Made by a program: the position numbers and the translations under genes. Below the pieces are notes generated by a model. It searched no databases. It was not told the origin of the DNA and saw only the letters and a list, made by a program, of their open reading frames with translations. A DNA stretch of 64,000 nucleotides from Epiperipatus broadwayi (lineage: Eukaryota; Onychophora; Udeonychophora; Euonychophora; Peripatidae), in the NCBI GenBank assembly GCA_028023455.1, contig JAQFVV010006725.1, positions 248,001 to 312,000 on the forward strand. The letters are read 5' to 3'. Shown here in pieces: positions 24,546-36,261 of the stretch. Within the stretch, counting starts at the first letter, position 1, and every line of letters starts with the position of its first letter.

Positions 24546-24731
24546 AGTGGATAGGCATGCCGTGGTCATCGGCGACGTACAGGCCTTTGATACGAAGAAA
24601 GTGGTTAAGCATAGCATGTGCCAAACTTACGGGAATCACAGTCAGAGGCCCTTTTATATGAAATATGTGGATAGGCATAGCATGTTCCAAACTTACGGGA
24701 ATCACAGCCAGAGGCCTTTTTATATGAAATA
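24546..24731. repeat. 65-bp tandem repeat, two good units and one diverged
   Basis: Units at about 24602-24666 and 24667-24731 share GCATAGCATGT.CCAAACTTA, CGGGAATCACAG.CAGAGGCC and TTTATATGAAATA. The preceding 24546-24600 has a shorter related piece. Open frames cross the array on both strands (for example repeated TYGNHSQRPFYMK), but the unit length of 65 bp is not a multiple of three and stops follow at once, so I treat it as non-coding. Confidence 0.75.
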
Positions 24732-24734
24732 AGT

Positions 24735-25316
24735 GGTCCTGGGAAGCTTACTATCCTCAGGACAAGGCTTGAGAAGAAATCTATGGGTCTGAACTTGTCG
24801 TAACCCCCAGTTAGAATATTAGAAGCACGTAATATATAAATATGAAGATAGGCTGAATGTCAGTAATGCAGTAATGATAAATGTCATTAACGAAATTGAA
24901 TAAGTTTTACTGCTTTAAAAATAAATGACCTAGTTTGAATGCCATAATTTATACAGATAGTATGCTATGCAGTTATATATATATAGAGAGAGAGATTTCC
25001 CTAAATAAAACATATTTTAAGATTTTACCTAGTAAAAGAAACATTAAGATTTACCCCCATCCCTTTTTCTTCTATTTAAAATAAATCAATCCCAGCTTCG
25101 TCGATATTACAATAAATGGAATATATAAGTACTGTATTTGATATTTTACGAGTATGTAAAAATAAAACTATCAGTTATAGAAAAAAAACTAATCGGTCAC
25201 CTTTTCAGAATTGAATAACATTTATAAAATAAATAAGGCTTCAAAGCGTTTATTAGGCTAAACTCTGAATTCACCCTGGGTAGAAAATCCAGAGTTAAAC
25301 AAATATATTTTTTTTA
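24735..25316. other. Anonymous AT-rich spacer
   Basis: Nothing identifiable beyond a GA microsatellite-like tract near 24985. Confidence 0.4.
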
Positions 25317-25320
25317 TATT

Positions 25321-27539
25321 TGTAACGAACACAGACGTTCGTTACATTGTTTTTTTTATTTATTTATTAAACATGAAAGTAAATTAAAAAGTTCGCATTT
25401 AAAAATTTTCTTTTAGAATTAAAAAATTGAAATTAAATATCATCTTAAACTCGTATATATTAAATCGCACAGATATAAAAAATTATTAAAATAAAACTGT
25501 ATTAAAAATAGAAAAGGTATTTTAAAAACAAAAACTTAAAAAGATTTGGAGATAAAATTATATCTTTAAATTTATCTTTAAATATATCTTTGATTTGGAA
25601 AACAGGTTAATTAATCAGAAATGGAAATGATAAATTTAATTAGTCAAATGTAAACCAGCCTTGGGCATTTAAATGTAAAAACATCAGTCAGATAGGAAAA
25701 CAATAGAAACTGTTAGCAAATAAGAAGAAATCCCTATGGAATCGGACCGCAGCGAAAGGACCATCGCATCGGTGACGTAATGTAAATTCAATCCTTCACA
25801 TTAATATAAAAAGGACAAGTTTGGAAATTATTTTTTAGTGATTTTGATTATTTACGATGTGACAGATATGTGTTAGTGCGGAAGTGAAGGAGAAGGGATT
25901 GAAAAAGACTCACGTTCAATCCCTTCAGTTGTTATAAAATGGAAAAATGAAACATTGCTTTTCTTATATTCAGAGGACCACAGGATCATCGGGAAATTTA
26001 ACGCTGGATTTCAAACGGCAAGCAACTATTAAAGATGAACATTTCTAAAACCGTAAGAACTTTATAAAATATAACGAACAATATTATTTTGAAAACACTA
26101 AGAACTTTAAATTTTAAACTTTCCTAGTAATTTAATTGTTACAAATAGAATCCTATCTGACCAAACTAAATTCTTTATTAATAGTGTTATTTGATGTATT
26201 TTTTTTATTTTTTATTTATGTAAATCATTTTCATTTATTTATTTTTTGTTCTTTAAGTTTTTATCTTGATTTTTTTTGTTTTTCGTTAAATTAATTATAT
26301 AAATGTTAAACTTAAGTCGGGCGTGAATGGCTGTATAGATTTGTAAAGTTATATTAGGGGAGGGTAATCTTGGGTTATTTGTGTCGTTGTTAAATTGGGT
26401 CAATGGTTTGGATATATTGATGTAGTTAGTAGATGTAGTCGGAGATTCGCTACTGGCAGAATCGCTGTATACGCCGCACTCTCCCGTTTTGCCTATGGAA
26501 GGAATTATAAGACGCAGAGCGCAGTTCCTTTCTATGGAGTTTTTTTTTTATTGCTCTTCTTGTCTGATAGATGTCATATTCCTATCTGATGAGGGTCAAT
26601 GCCTTCTCTTAATCTTTTTGGTGCTGTCGTATTCCGTATTACATTGAATACATCGATATATCAGATGAATTGATGCCAGTTTGACTACGAATTTTAGTCT
26701 AAGGTTAAATAGGGATAGAATGTTTATTTTCAAAAGCAAATTTATCTGGTCTATTCATGCTCGACCCTAAATAAAAATGCATTAAATTTAAGTTGTTTAT
26801 AGACGCTTGCATGGATTGTTGATCGGTTAACTATATTTGCGTTTTCATATTTGATCAAAATATATAGACATTCGATAAATAATGATACCTTACGGTGAGT
26901 ATCTAAAATGTATTTATTCGGAGGTCTTTTAAGTCATTGGTGACAATGCAAGTATCTTATGGTGAATACTACTGGGTTACTTATAAATTTCCCTCTGCAA
27001 TTGCCAGTATCAATGATTTTATATTTTGATCGTTTATGTTTACTGTGAAATGTTTTTAACCGTGTAATCTATGTAACCGATCTATAGCAACATATTAAAA
27101 CAAGCTTTTATAATCCCATCTGTGCGAACTTAATTAAAATGTAAAATTAGAATATAATAGTAATTAAATGTAAATTAAAGTCAAGAATCAAAGTTAAAAA
27201 TAATGTTAAATGTTAAAATGTAAACTAATACTAAAATAATTTTAAATCTTATATATATGTGCATAAATAAATGTTTGTATGTTAATTACTGGCAGTGGCT
27301 TATTTTATTTATATTTTAATGTTGAAATCTAATTAGATAAGATCTTATATTATTTAATCTCTGCTATTCCACTGAGCTGGTGACATGGGCTAACGACCGG
27401 AATCAAAATTTAAAAAAAAAAAATATTTTTTTTTTTGACTTACGTATCTGCCTACTTTATAAATTTTTCTAGGTTCAAATGCCTAGATGGCGCCCCGTAG
27501 TGCAGATTACGTGAAGTCTTCTTTCTCCGGATCGTTACA
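25321..27539 (+). mobile_element. Solo LTR, TGTAACG family, copy 2 (2219 bp)
   Basis: Same element and orientation as 19285-21511, with small indels and scattered substitutions throughout. It starts TGTAACGAACACAGACGTTC, in which TGTAACGAAC and GTTCGTTACA form a perfect 10-bp hairpin, and ends GGATCGTTACA. TATT at 25317-25320 and at 27540-27543 is the 4-bp target duplication. A TATA-like box near 25805 and the TGACGTAA site near 25773 are kept. No internal retroviral-type genes, hence a solo LTR; a non-autonomous DNA element with 4-bp duplications is the alternative. Confidence 0.8.
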
Positions 27540-27543
27540 TATT

Positions 27544-28654
27544 AAAACATTAATAAAATGTTGGCTTGTAAAACAACCTGGCGAGTATATTAATTAATAA
27601 TGCATTGTTTAAATGGACATTAAAAATCTTAATTCATGAAGGTTTACTTAAAAGGAAGAAAATATTTTAGAAATTCAACTCGTCAGAGTGTTTGAGATTG
27701 GCATAATAATAATAAAAGCATATATATAAAATCAAGTAATAAATAACTATAAATAAATGACCGCACCAAAGTTAAGGAAAGTTAAGAGCATATGAGAGAG
27801 AGTTAAATTTATAGAAATGACTTAAGAGCAACTTACATATTAAAACAAAACAAAGTTAAGTAATACATTAGAAGAAATCTTGATAATAGAGTTTGACATT
27901 TGTTAGACTAGTTTTACTGCGGCTTGAAAATTTACCTTGCATTCTTTTAAGAGTCCATATTTTAAAGTCTGCTCATGTATGGCAATTGGTTCTTCAATAA
28001 GAGCAAGCTTTTATTCAGCATTCCACAATTCTCCAGTTGGGCTCTTACTTCATTCTATGGGAGCATGATATAACGGCAGTGGAAGATGACCCTCATGGGT
28101 CAGAAAGGTGATGAGCTTTCTTTGCTTACATTTTAAACCAGCTTGGATTATGTTTACTGCAGTTCTTTCAATAGTAGCTAATCATCTGTTGGTGTTTTAA
28201 AATCCCATTTTATACTCTGCTGAAATAGTTCTGGAATGCTTTTAATTACATAGTTTTAGCTTAAAATCTAATCTCTGATCTAAAATCTTAAGTTTCTTTT
28301 GTTCCTTGTTTTTGAAAGATACAACGTAAGATAATGTCCAAAAATAAATTCAAAACTATTTCCAGATTAGAAATAGATTTGACAAATGTTTATAAAAGAA
28401 AATCTTTAATCTTAATCCCCATTTTAAGTAAAAACTTTATTTAAAATACCTTCCCCAGATTAAAACAATAGTGTTTCCAACCCTTTAATTATTTTTAGAC
28501 AATTAACTGTAGCATATTCCATCTTGGTTTTTATAAAACATACATTTTAATAAAAAAAAAGTACTTTAAAAGGAAAAAGTTTAAAAATGACATATAATAA
28601 AATATTTACAAAAAAAATCAATATTTTGTTAGTATTTTGCTCCTATATATATAT
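27544..28654. other. Anonymous AT-rich spacer
   Basis: About 27995-28190 is less AT-rich but without a sustained frame. Nothing assigned. Confidence 0.4.
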
Positions 28655-28768
28655 ATTTGAGCCGCACCTATATATTTTCATAAAAAGAATTAATAATCAT
28701 AAAATTAATAATAATAAAAATTTTAATTTAAAAGTTAGAATTTTATAATTTAGGTGCGCATCTCAAAT
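28655..28768. repeat. Short inverted repeat
   Basis: TTTGAGCCGCACCTA on the left faces TAGGTGCGCATCTCAAA on the right, enclosing about 80 bp of A/T. It resembles the ends of a very small DNA element. Confidence 0.5.
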
Positions 28769-29323
28769 GTATACATAAAATATATATACACAATAAAAGG
28801 AGCAGTATGGGATATAGGATTTAAACACAGGTTAGTAGGTGGAAACATGAAGCTCAATCTTAAGCTAAGATTGACTGCTTCAACGGAATGTCTTTATTCT
28901 TAGTTTTCTGCCTACTAATAGTTCTATCATCACCAACTGTAAATCTGATATGTTGGTATGTTAAAGGCAACATATTCATTAATGATTTATAAAACATTAA
29001 TTAAAAAGTAAAAACCATATAAATAAAAATATAATATTGGATAATCAATAGTAAATTTTACTAAATACAATATAAAAAATGAAGTAAAGAATAAAATAGA
29101 TATAATTTTTAAAATTAATTGGGGAATTTATGATATGTTTTCTTACAACTGCACAGGAAAGAAATTTGAAGGTAAAAAAGAATATAGAGCCGTTAATAAA
29201 AATTAATAAGCACTCTTAAATATAATGAAGAAAAAAGTGTAAATAAATTACACCAGTTATTCTTATTAATAACATTAAGCCAGTATTAAATAGAGATTTG
29301 GGCCTAAAGAAAATTTTACCATA
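28769..29323. other. Anonymous AT-rich spacer
   Basis: No gene or repeat seen. Confidence 0.4.
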
Positions 29324-29925
29324 AATAAATAGGTACTGTTCTATTAGCAGCCTTACATCATTTGATGGTGCTGTTTCTGTGCAAAAACACAAAAATATGT
29401 TGTTCGTGCCGCATAACACTTCATAATAGCGTTTTGGGCCATGTGATGGTGTTGTTCTCTATGCTTAAGCACAGAAATCATATGCCTAGCTATGTGAGGC
29501 CATGCTTTATGCATATGTTCAGTAATGATACTTCGCTACCATTTGATATGAGGGTGTTGTTCAATTTCACGTGTTGAAATCTTTTCAAAATCATTCTCGC
29601 ATACCAACTGTAGAAGTATCATGTAATAATTATCATCCTGTCAACATGATTTCCTATGCATCTTGGAAGCTTCTAGAAATTTGGAAAAGCTTTTTTCAGA
29701 GCATGATGTGGTGGATTCACGAAAAATTTCACGTTTATGCAGTATTATTAATTTGTATTTGGTTCCACTTACAAGTGAGATTTTTTTTTTGTTGATTGAA
29801 AATAAAATTGTTGTTGAGATTTCTTTGAAACCCAATCAATTCAAAGAGGTTTTTTTGGCGCTTGTATTACAGATTTAAAAACCAAGTTGGCTGATAAAAT
29901 ACAAAATATCGGCTAATGAATTTTT

Positions 29926-30650
29926 TTGGTTTGGGTTGATTTTTTAATTTTGTTTAAATGTTTAATTTACTATTACAAGAATAACATGAATTTGAAAATA
30001 AAAAAGAAAAGTGTTTGGATTTTGTTTTTTACTTTTCATCGACGGCAGCGTAAAAACAAAGTCAGCTGATTACTGTTTTAATGAAGGGTGTTGGGTTGTT
30101 TTCGGATTTGGTTTAAATGTTGAATTTAGTATTCAAAAATAACGTAAATTTGGCAATCCCAAGAAAACTGGGTGTTTTTTGAGGTTTGATTCCTTTTTTA
30201 ATGAAGTGTTTGGTTTTTTTTATTTTTGTTTAAACATTTAATTTTCTATTAGAAGAATAACATCAATTTGGAAATCCAAAGGAAAACTGTTTTGTTTTGA
30301 GTTTGATTAGTTTTTTCATGAAGTGTTTTGGGTTGTTTTTTAGTTTTGTTTCAATATTTTAATTTACTATTTGAAGAATAATGTAAATTTGGAAATAAAA
30401 AGAAAACTGTTGGCAAGTGTTGGTGGTCGTGTGGTCAGCACAGCTGCCTTATAAGCAGTTGTCCTGGGTTTGCGGGTTCACTTCCCGGCTGATGCTTTGA
30501 CACATGAAAAAAAAGAAAACTATTTTTTAGGGAGGGGGTTGATTCCTTTTGTAATGAAGCGTTTCGGTTGTTTTTTTTTTTTAAATTTGGTTGAAACATT
30601 TAGTTTACTATTAGAAGAATAAAGTAAATTTGGAAATAAAAAAACCATTT
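29926..30650. repeat. Minisatellite of about 120-bp units, five diverged copies
   Basis: Each unit carries AATGAAG.GTTT.GG.TTG, TTTGTTTAAA..TTTAATTT and ATTAGAAGAATAA followed by AAATTTGGAAAT. Units begin near 29926, 30076, 30199, 30318 and 30554. The fourth is split by a SINE at 30409-30509. The array lies wholly inside the inverted-repeat element. Confidence 0.7.
30409..30509 (+). mobile_element. tRNA-derived SINE, copy 3, nested in a minisatellite unit
   Basis: The plus strand reads GTGTTGGTGGTCGTGTGGTC (A-box region), anticodon-like arm GCTGC-CTTATAA-GCAGT, GGGTTCACTTCC (B box), CCGGCTGATGC, then TTTGACACATG and A-rich sequence. AAAAAGAAAACT at 30397-30408 and 30510-30521 is a 12-bp target duplication. 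Together with copies at 2480 and 4506 it shows that the mobile unit is the tRNA-like body plus a short TATGACAC-type tail. Confidence 0.85.
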
Positions 30651-30876
30651 GGTGTGGGGGGATTTACTTTTGATTAAACATTTAATTTAGTCTTGTACTA
30701 GTAAATTAAATGTTTTAACAAAATTTAAAAAAAAAAACATTTTTAAATTTAGAATGCTAACAATAACAAATTTTCCAAAGTAAAAAAAAAAGGCAGTCCC
30801 GGAAACGTTATGTAAATAGGTTTTTGAACAGAAACAGCACCATCAAGCAATGTACGGTTGCTAATAGACAAGTACC

Positions 30877-31520
30877 ATTAAATAATATAAAAAGAAGTTA
30901 AAATAAAAATAAAATTAATTTATACAGAAAAAAGAGGGAGCCACTAGAAATAATTAGGAAATTTTAAATAGTTAGCAGTTGAGTTAATTTAGGAGTAAGA
31001 GGTGAGTGTAAGATATAGTAGAAAATTATAAATTAAATTAAAAACTAGGTTGAAAATAATTAAAAATGGAAAATAAAAAGATTTAAAGTTGTAAGAAAAA
31101 ATTAAGGATAAATATTAAGTGTTGTTATATTAAAAAAAATGTAAAGGATTAAAAATATGAATAATATATAACATTAAAGTTAAAGATAAAATCAAAAGTG
31201 AGTATATTATTAAAAATAAAATGATAAATAAATGTAATATAAAATACTATATATATATATGATTATAAGAAGTATTGATTAATTATTTGGATAATATGTA
31301 AATGTATGTATATAAGGGAGTATAAAGACACATGATAGGTATATATATATGATAATTAAGAAGGGGAATTTATATGAAAAATATATATACATGTGAGTAG
31401 AAGTTATGTGTCTATGTAAAATATTCATGTATTATGTTTATATTTCTGTTTGTTATAGATCTGAAGAAGATTGCTGGAGCAATTGGAACTATTATTGAAA
31501 AAATAAACGTGATTAATCTT
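30877..31520 (+). repeat. A-rich repeat ending in a hammerhead-like motif (Penelope-like end?)
   Basis: Purine-rich AAATTAAAAA-type sequence with a GAGGGAG block near 30935 gives way to TATATATG-rich DNA and then to CTGAAGA at 31461, a short stem GATTGC/GCAATT, and GGAAC. A better-preserved version of the same arrangement lies at about 57340-60840. Attribution to a Penelope-like element rests on the CTGANGA...GAAA core, which is known from their terminal repeats. Confidence 0.4.
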
Positions 31521-33860
31521 GATATTAGTTCTAGTTAAACTATTGTTTGCTTAAACATGGATGAAAAATTATTTAATATTTGTAGGTTTTATAAAAGTAT
31601 GTACCAATATATCTATGCTGATATAGGACAAGTATGCACAAAATATTTTAGAGCCTTTCTGAAAATCAGAATGGGAAATTGATTTATATTGCCAAAAAAA
31701 AAAGTAAATTCCGAACAAAAAAGCAAAAGGGATATTTATTAGCATAACTTTGTTTATACTTTTAAAGATTCAGAGCTAGGATGCAAAAAAAATTAGTTAG
31801 AATGTAGCATCAAGTAAAAAAATTACAAGCAAGAAAGAGAAATAAAGTGATTTTTTGAAATTAATGTAAGATGGTTTAAAAGATTGATTTTAGTTTTCAC
31901 TATAAGCAGAAAATAGAACATTGTGTTATAGAAAACAGAAGTGATTTTTTATTAGTGAAAGTTTGTTTATATTTTTAAAAATTTAAGTTAATTGTTATTA
32001 CCTTTAGCTAGAAAATGTGTTAGAATATAGGGTCATAAAAAAAAATTAATTTTCAAACAAGAAAACTGTTTTAAATGTGATATGGATAAATCAATGATTA
32101 GCCGATCTTTATTAGCCTAAGTGTGTTTTTATTTTATGCCTTCAAAAATTTTATTTTAGTTTTTATTAAAGTCAATTTTGCAGTATATTTTTACTATTTA
32201 AATAGTTGTTATGGATGGTAACTTTGTCGTAGTCTGCGTGCTTGGAATGAATTACCTCTAAATAAATGTTATTTCAATGTAAGCTACAACATATGTATGA
32301 TGTAATGAATGACCTTCTGGAACCAATTACATTCTTTATAATAGATTTTTGCTGTATAGTGTAAATAAAGATTTGTGTATTTATGTACTTACAGGTTTAT
32401 ATAATTAGAAAAGTGTTTGTAATTAGTTGACATCATCTCTAAAAAATCTCAAAAGTTTGTAAAAAAAAAAAAACATCTATTTCATCATCCAGTGATTCTT
32501 GAGATAACAATCTCAAACTCTAAAAATAGGGAAAGGGGCAGTATCTCATTTTAAAAAATAAAAATTGTCTTTTCAGTTAAATATTTTCAAAATAATTCAT
32601 TTATTAACAAATATATTAAAAACTTTGTTTTCAAAATAATTTTATTATTATGAATCATTTAACTTTTTACAAAAAAATTTTTATTCTATGTATCATTTTT
32701 TATAGTATACTATAAAAATTATATACATACTAATCTTTACTTTTCTTAAATTTCATTAAAAATATACTTTTCTGGTTTTTTTTTTTTTACTTTTTATTTT
32801 GGATTAGTGATTTTAATTTACTATTAATAAATTTTATCTCACCTTATTGTTAGAAATTATTTTTTTAGCAGTTTGTTTTATCTTTTTGTAATTTGTATTT
32901 CTCTCTAAATTCTATCAACATTCTTTGTGACTAATTACTACATCCAGGTCACTAATTAAGCTTTTTACAATTTGGCTAAATTATTTTATAAATAAATTTA
33001 ACATTCTTTTACTCACATAGTAACATTTTTATCTTTTTTTTTTACAACTCAATCAAAGTAATCCAATTAACCAAAAATTAAAAAAAAACACATATATACT
33101 GAATAGAGGACTTATATGTACAGAATAGAGGACAAGAATGAATTTATAATACTTTGCACATGCATATATATGTGTGTGTGTGTAAGTTCCAAATTATTTT
33201 AACAGTAAAAATAGTAAAATATATATCTTAATACAAAAATATTAATGGTGAAACAATAACTTTCCAAGCCCTTATTGTTTCATCATCAACCTAATGACCC
33301 ACTCGTCTATGCTAATTTCGAACCTTATTTTTGTTAAACACTCCTAAAATTAAGCGTTAAAATCCACTCATAGCTGGCTAAACAGCATTCTATATTTACA
33401 TGCGAACAAACACTATAATTCGATAGTATCAATAAAATTATAGCGTATTACTATCACATACACGGAATATTTTAAGAAAATATTTATTATATAAAATAAT
33501 GTTAAAAGTCAATTTATTAATAATTTTGTTATTATAAATTCGTATGTGGATTTATAATCTGCCCAGATGATAATGTATATAGGAGTGGCATGATTTAAAA
33601 TATTAAAAGTTGTAGTTAAAATGTTTAAAAGTTGTTCTTTAAAAAAAATGTGTTAAAAGGTTTTTATTTAAAAATATGTTAAAATGTTTGTTTTCTTAAA
33701 ATATGTTTTAAAAAAAAGTTTCTTATTAGTAATTAAAATAGAAAGTTCTGGTCAAGTAATTAAAACAGATTTGTTATCAACAAGAATTTACTTTAACTGT
33801 AGCATCTGCGGTAGGTAAAAATAAAAATCATCTTTTAAAATCTAACTAATTGAAAGTTAA
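31521..33860. other. Anonymous AT-rich spacer with a possible LINE scrap
   Basis: At about 32228-32290 the plus strand reads CRSLRAWNELPLNKC, which resembles the SxRxWN-LP motif at the end of many CR1/jockey-type reverse transcriptases; too short to call firmly. A (TG)n tract lies near 33172-33184. The rest is featureless. Confidence 0.35.
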
Positions 33861-33862
33861 AA

Positions 33863-33973
33863 ATGTTTGCAACAGAAGGTTATACTGAAAAAGCATTGGA
33901 CCAGCACTGTTTTAATAGCCTAAAGGGAACTATAGCACCTCAGAAATCCAGCAAGAGATTAAAATTTATGTAA
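33863..33973 (+). other. Exon-like island 1
   Basis: An ATG at 33863 opens 36 codons (MFATEGYTEKALDQHCFNSL, then KGTIAPQKSS...) to a TAA. Codon content is markedly less AT-biased than the flanks. No family recognised, no strong splice site. It may be a pseudo-exon or chance. Confidence 0.25.
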
Positions 33974-34193
33974 TTTGTATCTGTAAAGCAAATTCTTGGG
34001 TTAATGGGTTCTGAGGCGATATACATTACTATAAAGTAAGTGCTTGCTGAGCAAAACATATAAATACCCTATATTTTAAACTTAGGATAGTCAATAGCCA
34101 TTTTTATGAAAGCAGTTGCAGCCAGACTCCACATCAGTTTTAATTTCTAAAATATCCGGCTAAAAACAGGCAATTCTTTGCTTTTATCTGCAG

Positions 34194-34390
34194 GGAGAAC
34201 GGAGGTTTTTCTCATCCAATGCCATAACAATTATCATGCTGCTAGAAGACTCAAAGCCTAACAGAACGGGAAAGAAGATGATGCCACCAGCCGCCCAGTC
34301 AAGCTCACCAAACCTACAGCTCAAGCACCTACAGTCCAAATAAATGATAACTGGTACAGTTTATTTTCAAAACCGCAGAGCTCTGTATAA
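34194..34390 (+). other. Exon-like island 2 with a splice-acceptor-like upstream signal
   Basis: A strong 3' splice-site look-alike (TTTGCTTTTATCTGCAG) ends at 34193. After it, one frame reads EVFLIQCHNNYHAARRLKA, is interrupted by one TAA at 34259, and continues NGKEDDATSRPVKLTKPTAQ, then APTVQINDNWYSLF, to a TAA at 34388. Base composition is GC-richer than the surroundings. It could be the last coding exon of a decayed gene. I do not recognise the protein. The in-frame stop argues against a working exon unless the frame or splice site differs. Confidence 0.3.
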
Positions 34391-35540
34391 TTCTTATATA
34401 AATTATAACAACCTAAATCCAAGTTAGCTAACTCTCACTAAAAATATTTAAATGTAAATTAATTGTAACCAAATGTAACTATAGTTTAAATCTGTTTTAA
34501 TATTTAAAATAATGTATAAAGCGTTATCAAAATTAATATTTCTAAAAAGTGATAATGAACTGCCTATTTGTAATTTCTTTTCACTAATAAGGTAAATTAA
34601 CATTTTCTAATTTGAAGTTATATCACTGCGGTCATGTCTATATTTCTTTTGCTTATTTTAGTTAAATGTTTATTGTATTTCCTATGCCAATACTTCAAAA
34701 CAGTGAACATTTAATTTTAATATATTTTCAAGAAGATATTATTCAAATATCTTCAATGTAATTGTTTTATAGCGTCACCTTTCTGTGCTCTGTTTTGAAA
34801 TCCTATTTTTATAAATAATAACGACTCTCCTTGCACTCATTATTATTCTTGCTAAATTTGATTTAAAAATGTGAAATGTGACTCATTTCAATCAGCAGTT
34901 TGCAAGCTTAAATTAATATTTTTTATTAAGAATTAAATTAGCCTTGAGGATAGTTATAAGTATATTTGCCAGTTAAGTTAATCCTAAGTCCGTATGAATA
35001 TACTTTCCCTCCTTAAAATATTGATTAATTGTAAAGTAACCAGATAGATCGAACATGATAAAGTAAAGATGTTATAAATATTCCTGTCAGTAGCGTATAT
35101 ATTATCATGCTACAAATCCCTTAGTTATTAAATATTTTCTCATTTTGCTATTACGTATTTCACATATATAGGGTCTGTTAAACTCATCTATTATAAAAGT
35201 TAATTATTACTTGTATAAATACATCCATAAGTTAATCTGTAAGAAGAGAGTTTGTTATCTCTTCCTTCATCCAAACACTAGTAAATTCTCTATGTGTTGT
35301 TTTGATTTATGATTTACTATTATAATAAATTTACAGTTAAATTAATTTAGTCATGCTCCATCTCATTATTCGGTCCAATTCAAATTATTGATAAGGTTCA
35401 TTTATAAATCTATGTGTTAATAAAGCCTTTATTAGAAATAGGATTAGATTTAATTAAGTATTTTAACCTTGAGTCTTATTACTTCACCCTGACCTATGGT
35501 AGCCGCGGATTAAATGGTATACTACATGTAACTTCAAGAT
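34391..35540. other. Anonymous AT-rich spacer
   Basis: No coding or repeat signal noticed. Confidence 0.4.
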
Positions 35541-35639
35541 GATCGTTCATAGGGTCTTGAGTTTTGGAATACTAGCAGAGTTAAAAGATGGTCATATTTG
35601 GGATGTCACACTCCTGATCTGGTCAGCTTTGGTCTCTAT

Positions 35640-36257
35640 GCCTGGACTACAGATTCTGTTTCACGAATGTATAAACTTGACCGGTACAGTGGACGTAATG
35701 TAGAATAAAATAGCATGTTTGAAATCTCTTTTACATTGTAATGATAAATTATGTAAATATAATAAAAGTGGTAAAAATCAAAATATTGAACTTTTTACTC
35801 ATGAACTTATGAAAGTAGGATTGACAGAAAAGAAATTTTATATACATTAAATTGGTTTAATAATAAAAAGAATAATAATACAAAATTAGATAATAAAAAT
35901 TGGATATCTATGCCATTTGTAAATAATATTGATCTGAATTATTGAAAAATATATTTAAAGATAAATACAATATTTCATTTTGTGTTCTTCCAAATGTAAA
36001 TAGATTAATGCAAAGAAGTAATATAATTTATCAAATTATATGTAGTTATAAAAAATTATATATTGGGTAATCAATTAAATACTGCCTCAGTATTCTTCGA
36101 CTATAAAAAATCTTGTAATTTTAATTTTACCTTTAATGTAATGATACAAAAATATTAATAGAAAAAAAGAAATCATAAAAAGAGAAATATTAAGGAAGCA
36201 ATATTGATAAATAGATTCAAAGATAAAATAAGAAATAGGCAATCAGCAAATACCAAC
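35640..36257 (+). pseudogene. Penelope-like element relic: C-terminal polymerase and GIY-YIG-like region
   Basis: Plus-strand pieces in shifting frames read NKIACLKSLLHCNDKLCKYN, FTHELMKVGLTEKKFY and TLNWFNNKK. Next is NIFKDKYNISFCVLPNVNRL, then NIIYQIICSYKKLYIG (about 36025-36070), and KEAILINRFKDKIRNRQ up to 36257. The order (K--x-SL--R--LC block, a linker, then an IYxI-C...YIG signature and an EA-I block) is that of the C-terminal half of Penelope-like polymerases, whose endonuclease is of the GIY-YIG family. Several stops and frameshifts make it inactive. The LTR retrotransposon at 36262 interrupts its far end. The segment upstream of 35704 is less certain. Confidence 0.5.
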
Positions 36258-36261
36258 ATAC

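Larger units (their letters stand above)
29332..30876. mobile_element. Terminal-inverted-repeat element, GGTRCT group (1545 bp)
   Basis: The left end GGTACTGTTCTATTAGCAGC at 29332 and the reverse complement of the right end (GGTACTTGTCTATTAGCAAC) share about 55 bp, continuing through TGATGGTGCTGTTTCTG. Flanks AATAAATA and ATTAAATA match at 7 of 8 positions, suggesting an 8-bp target duplication. The ends resemble those of the elements at 57802 and 61303 (GGTGCT/GGTACT, then ATGGTGC.GTTTTC), so they may form one superfamily. The interior has a minisatellite and a SINE but no transposase. Short frames at 29362-29878 lack motifs. Confidence 0.7.

Noticed and set aside
35540-35708. YAWTTDSVSRMYKLDRYSGR looks like a YWTD beta-propeller repeat of an LDL-receptor-related protein.
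   Set aside because: It is short, another frame is open too, and it lies just upstream of Penelope-like coding remnants at the distance expected for their own polymerase, so the element explanation is simpler. GACCGGTACA here also resembles an LTR end, adding doubt.
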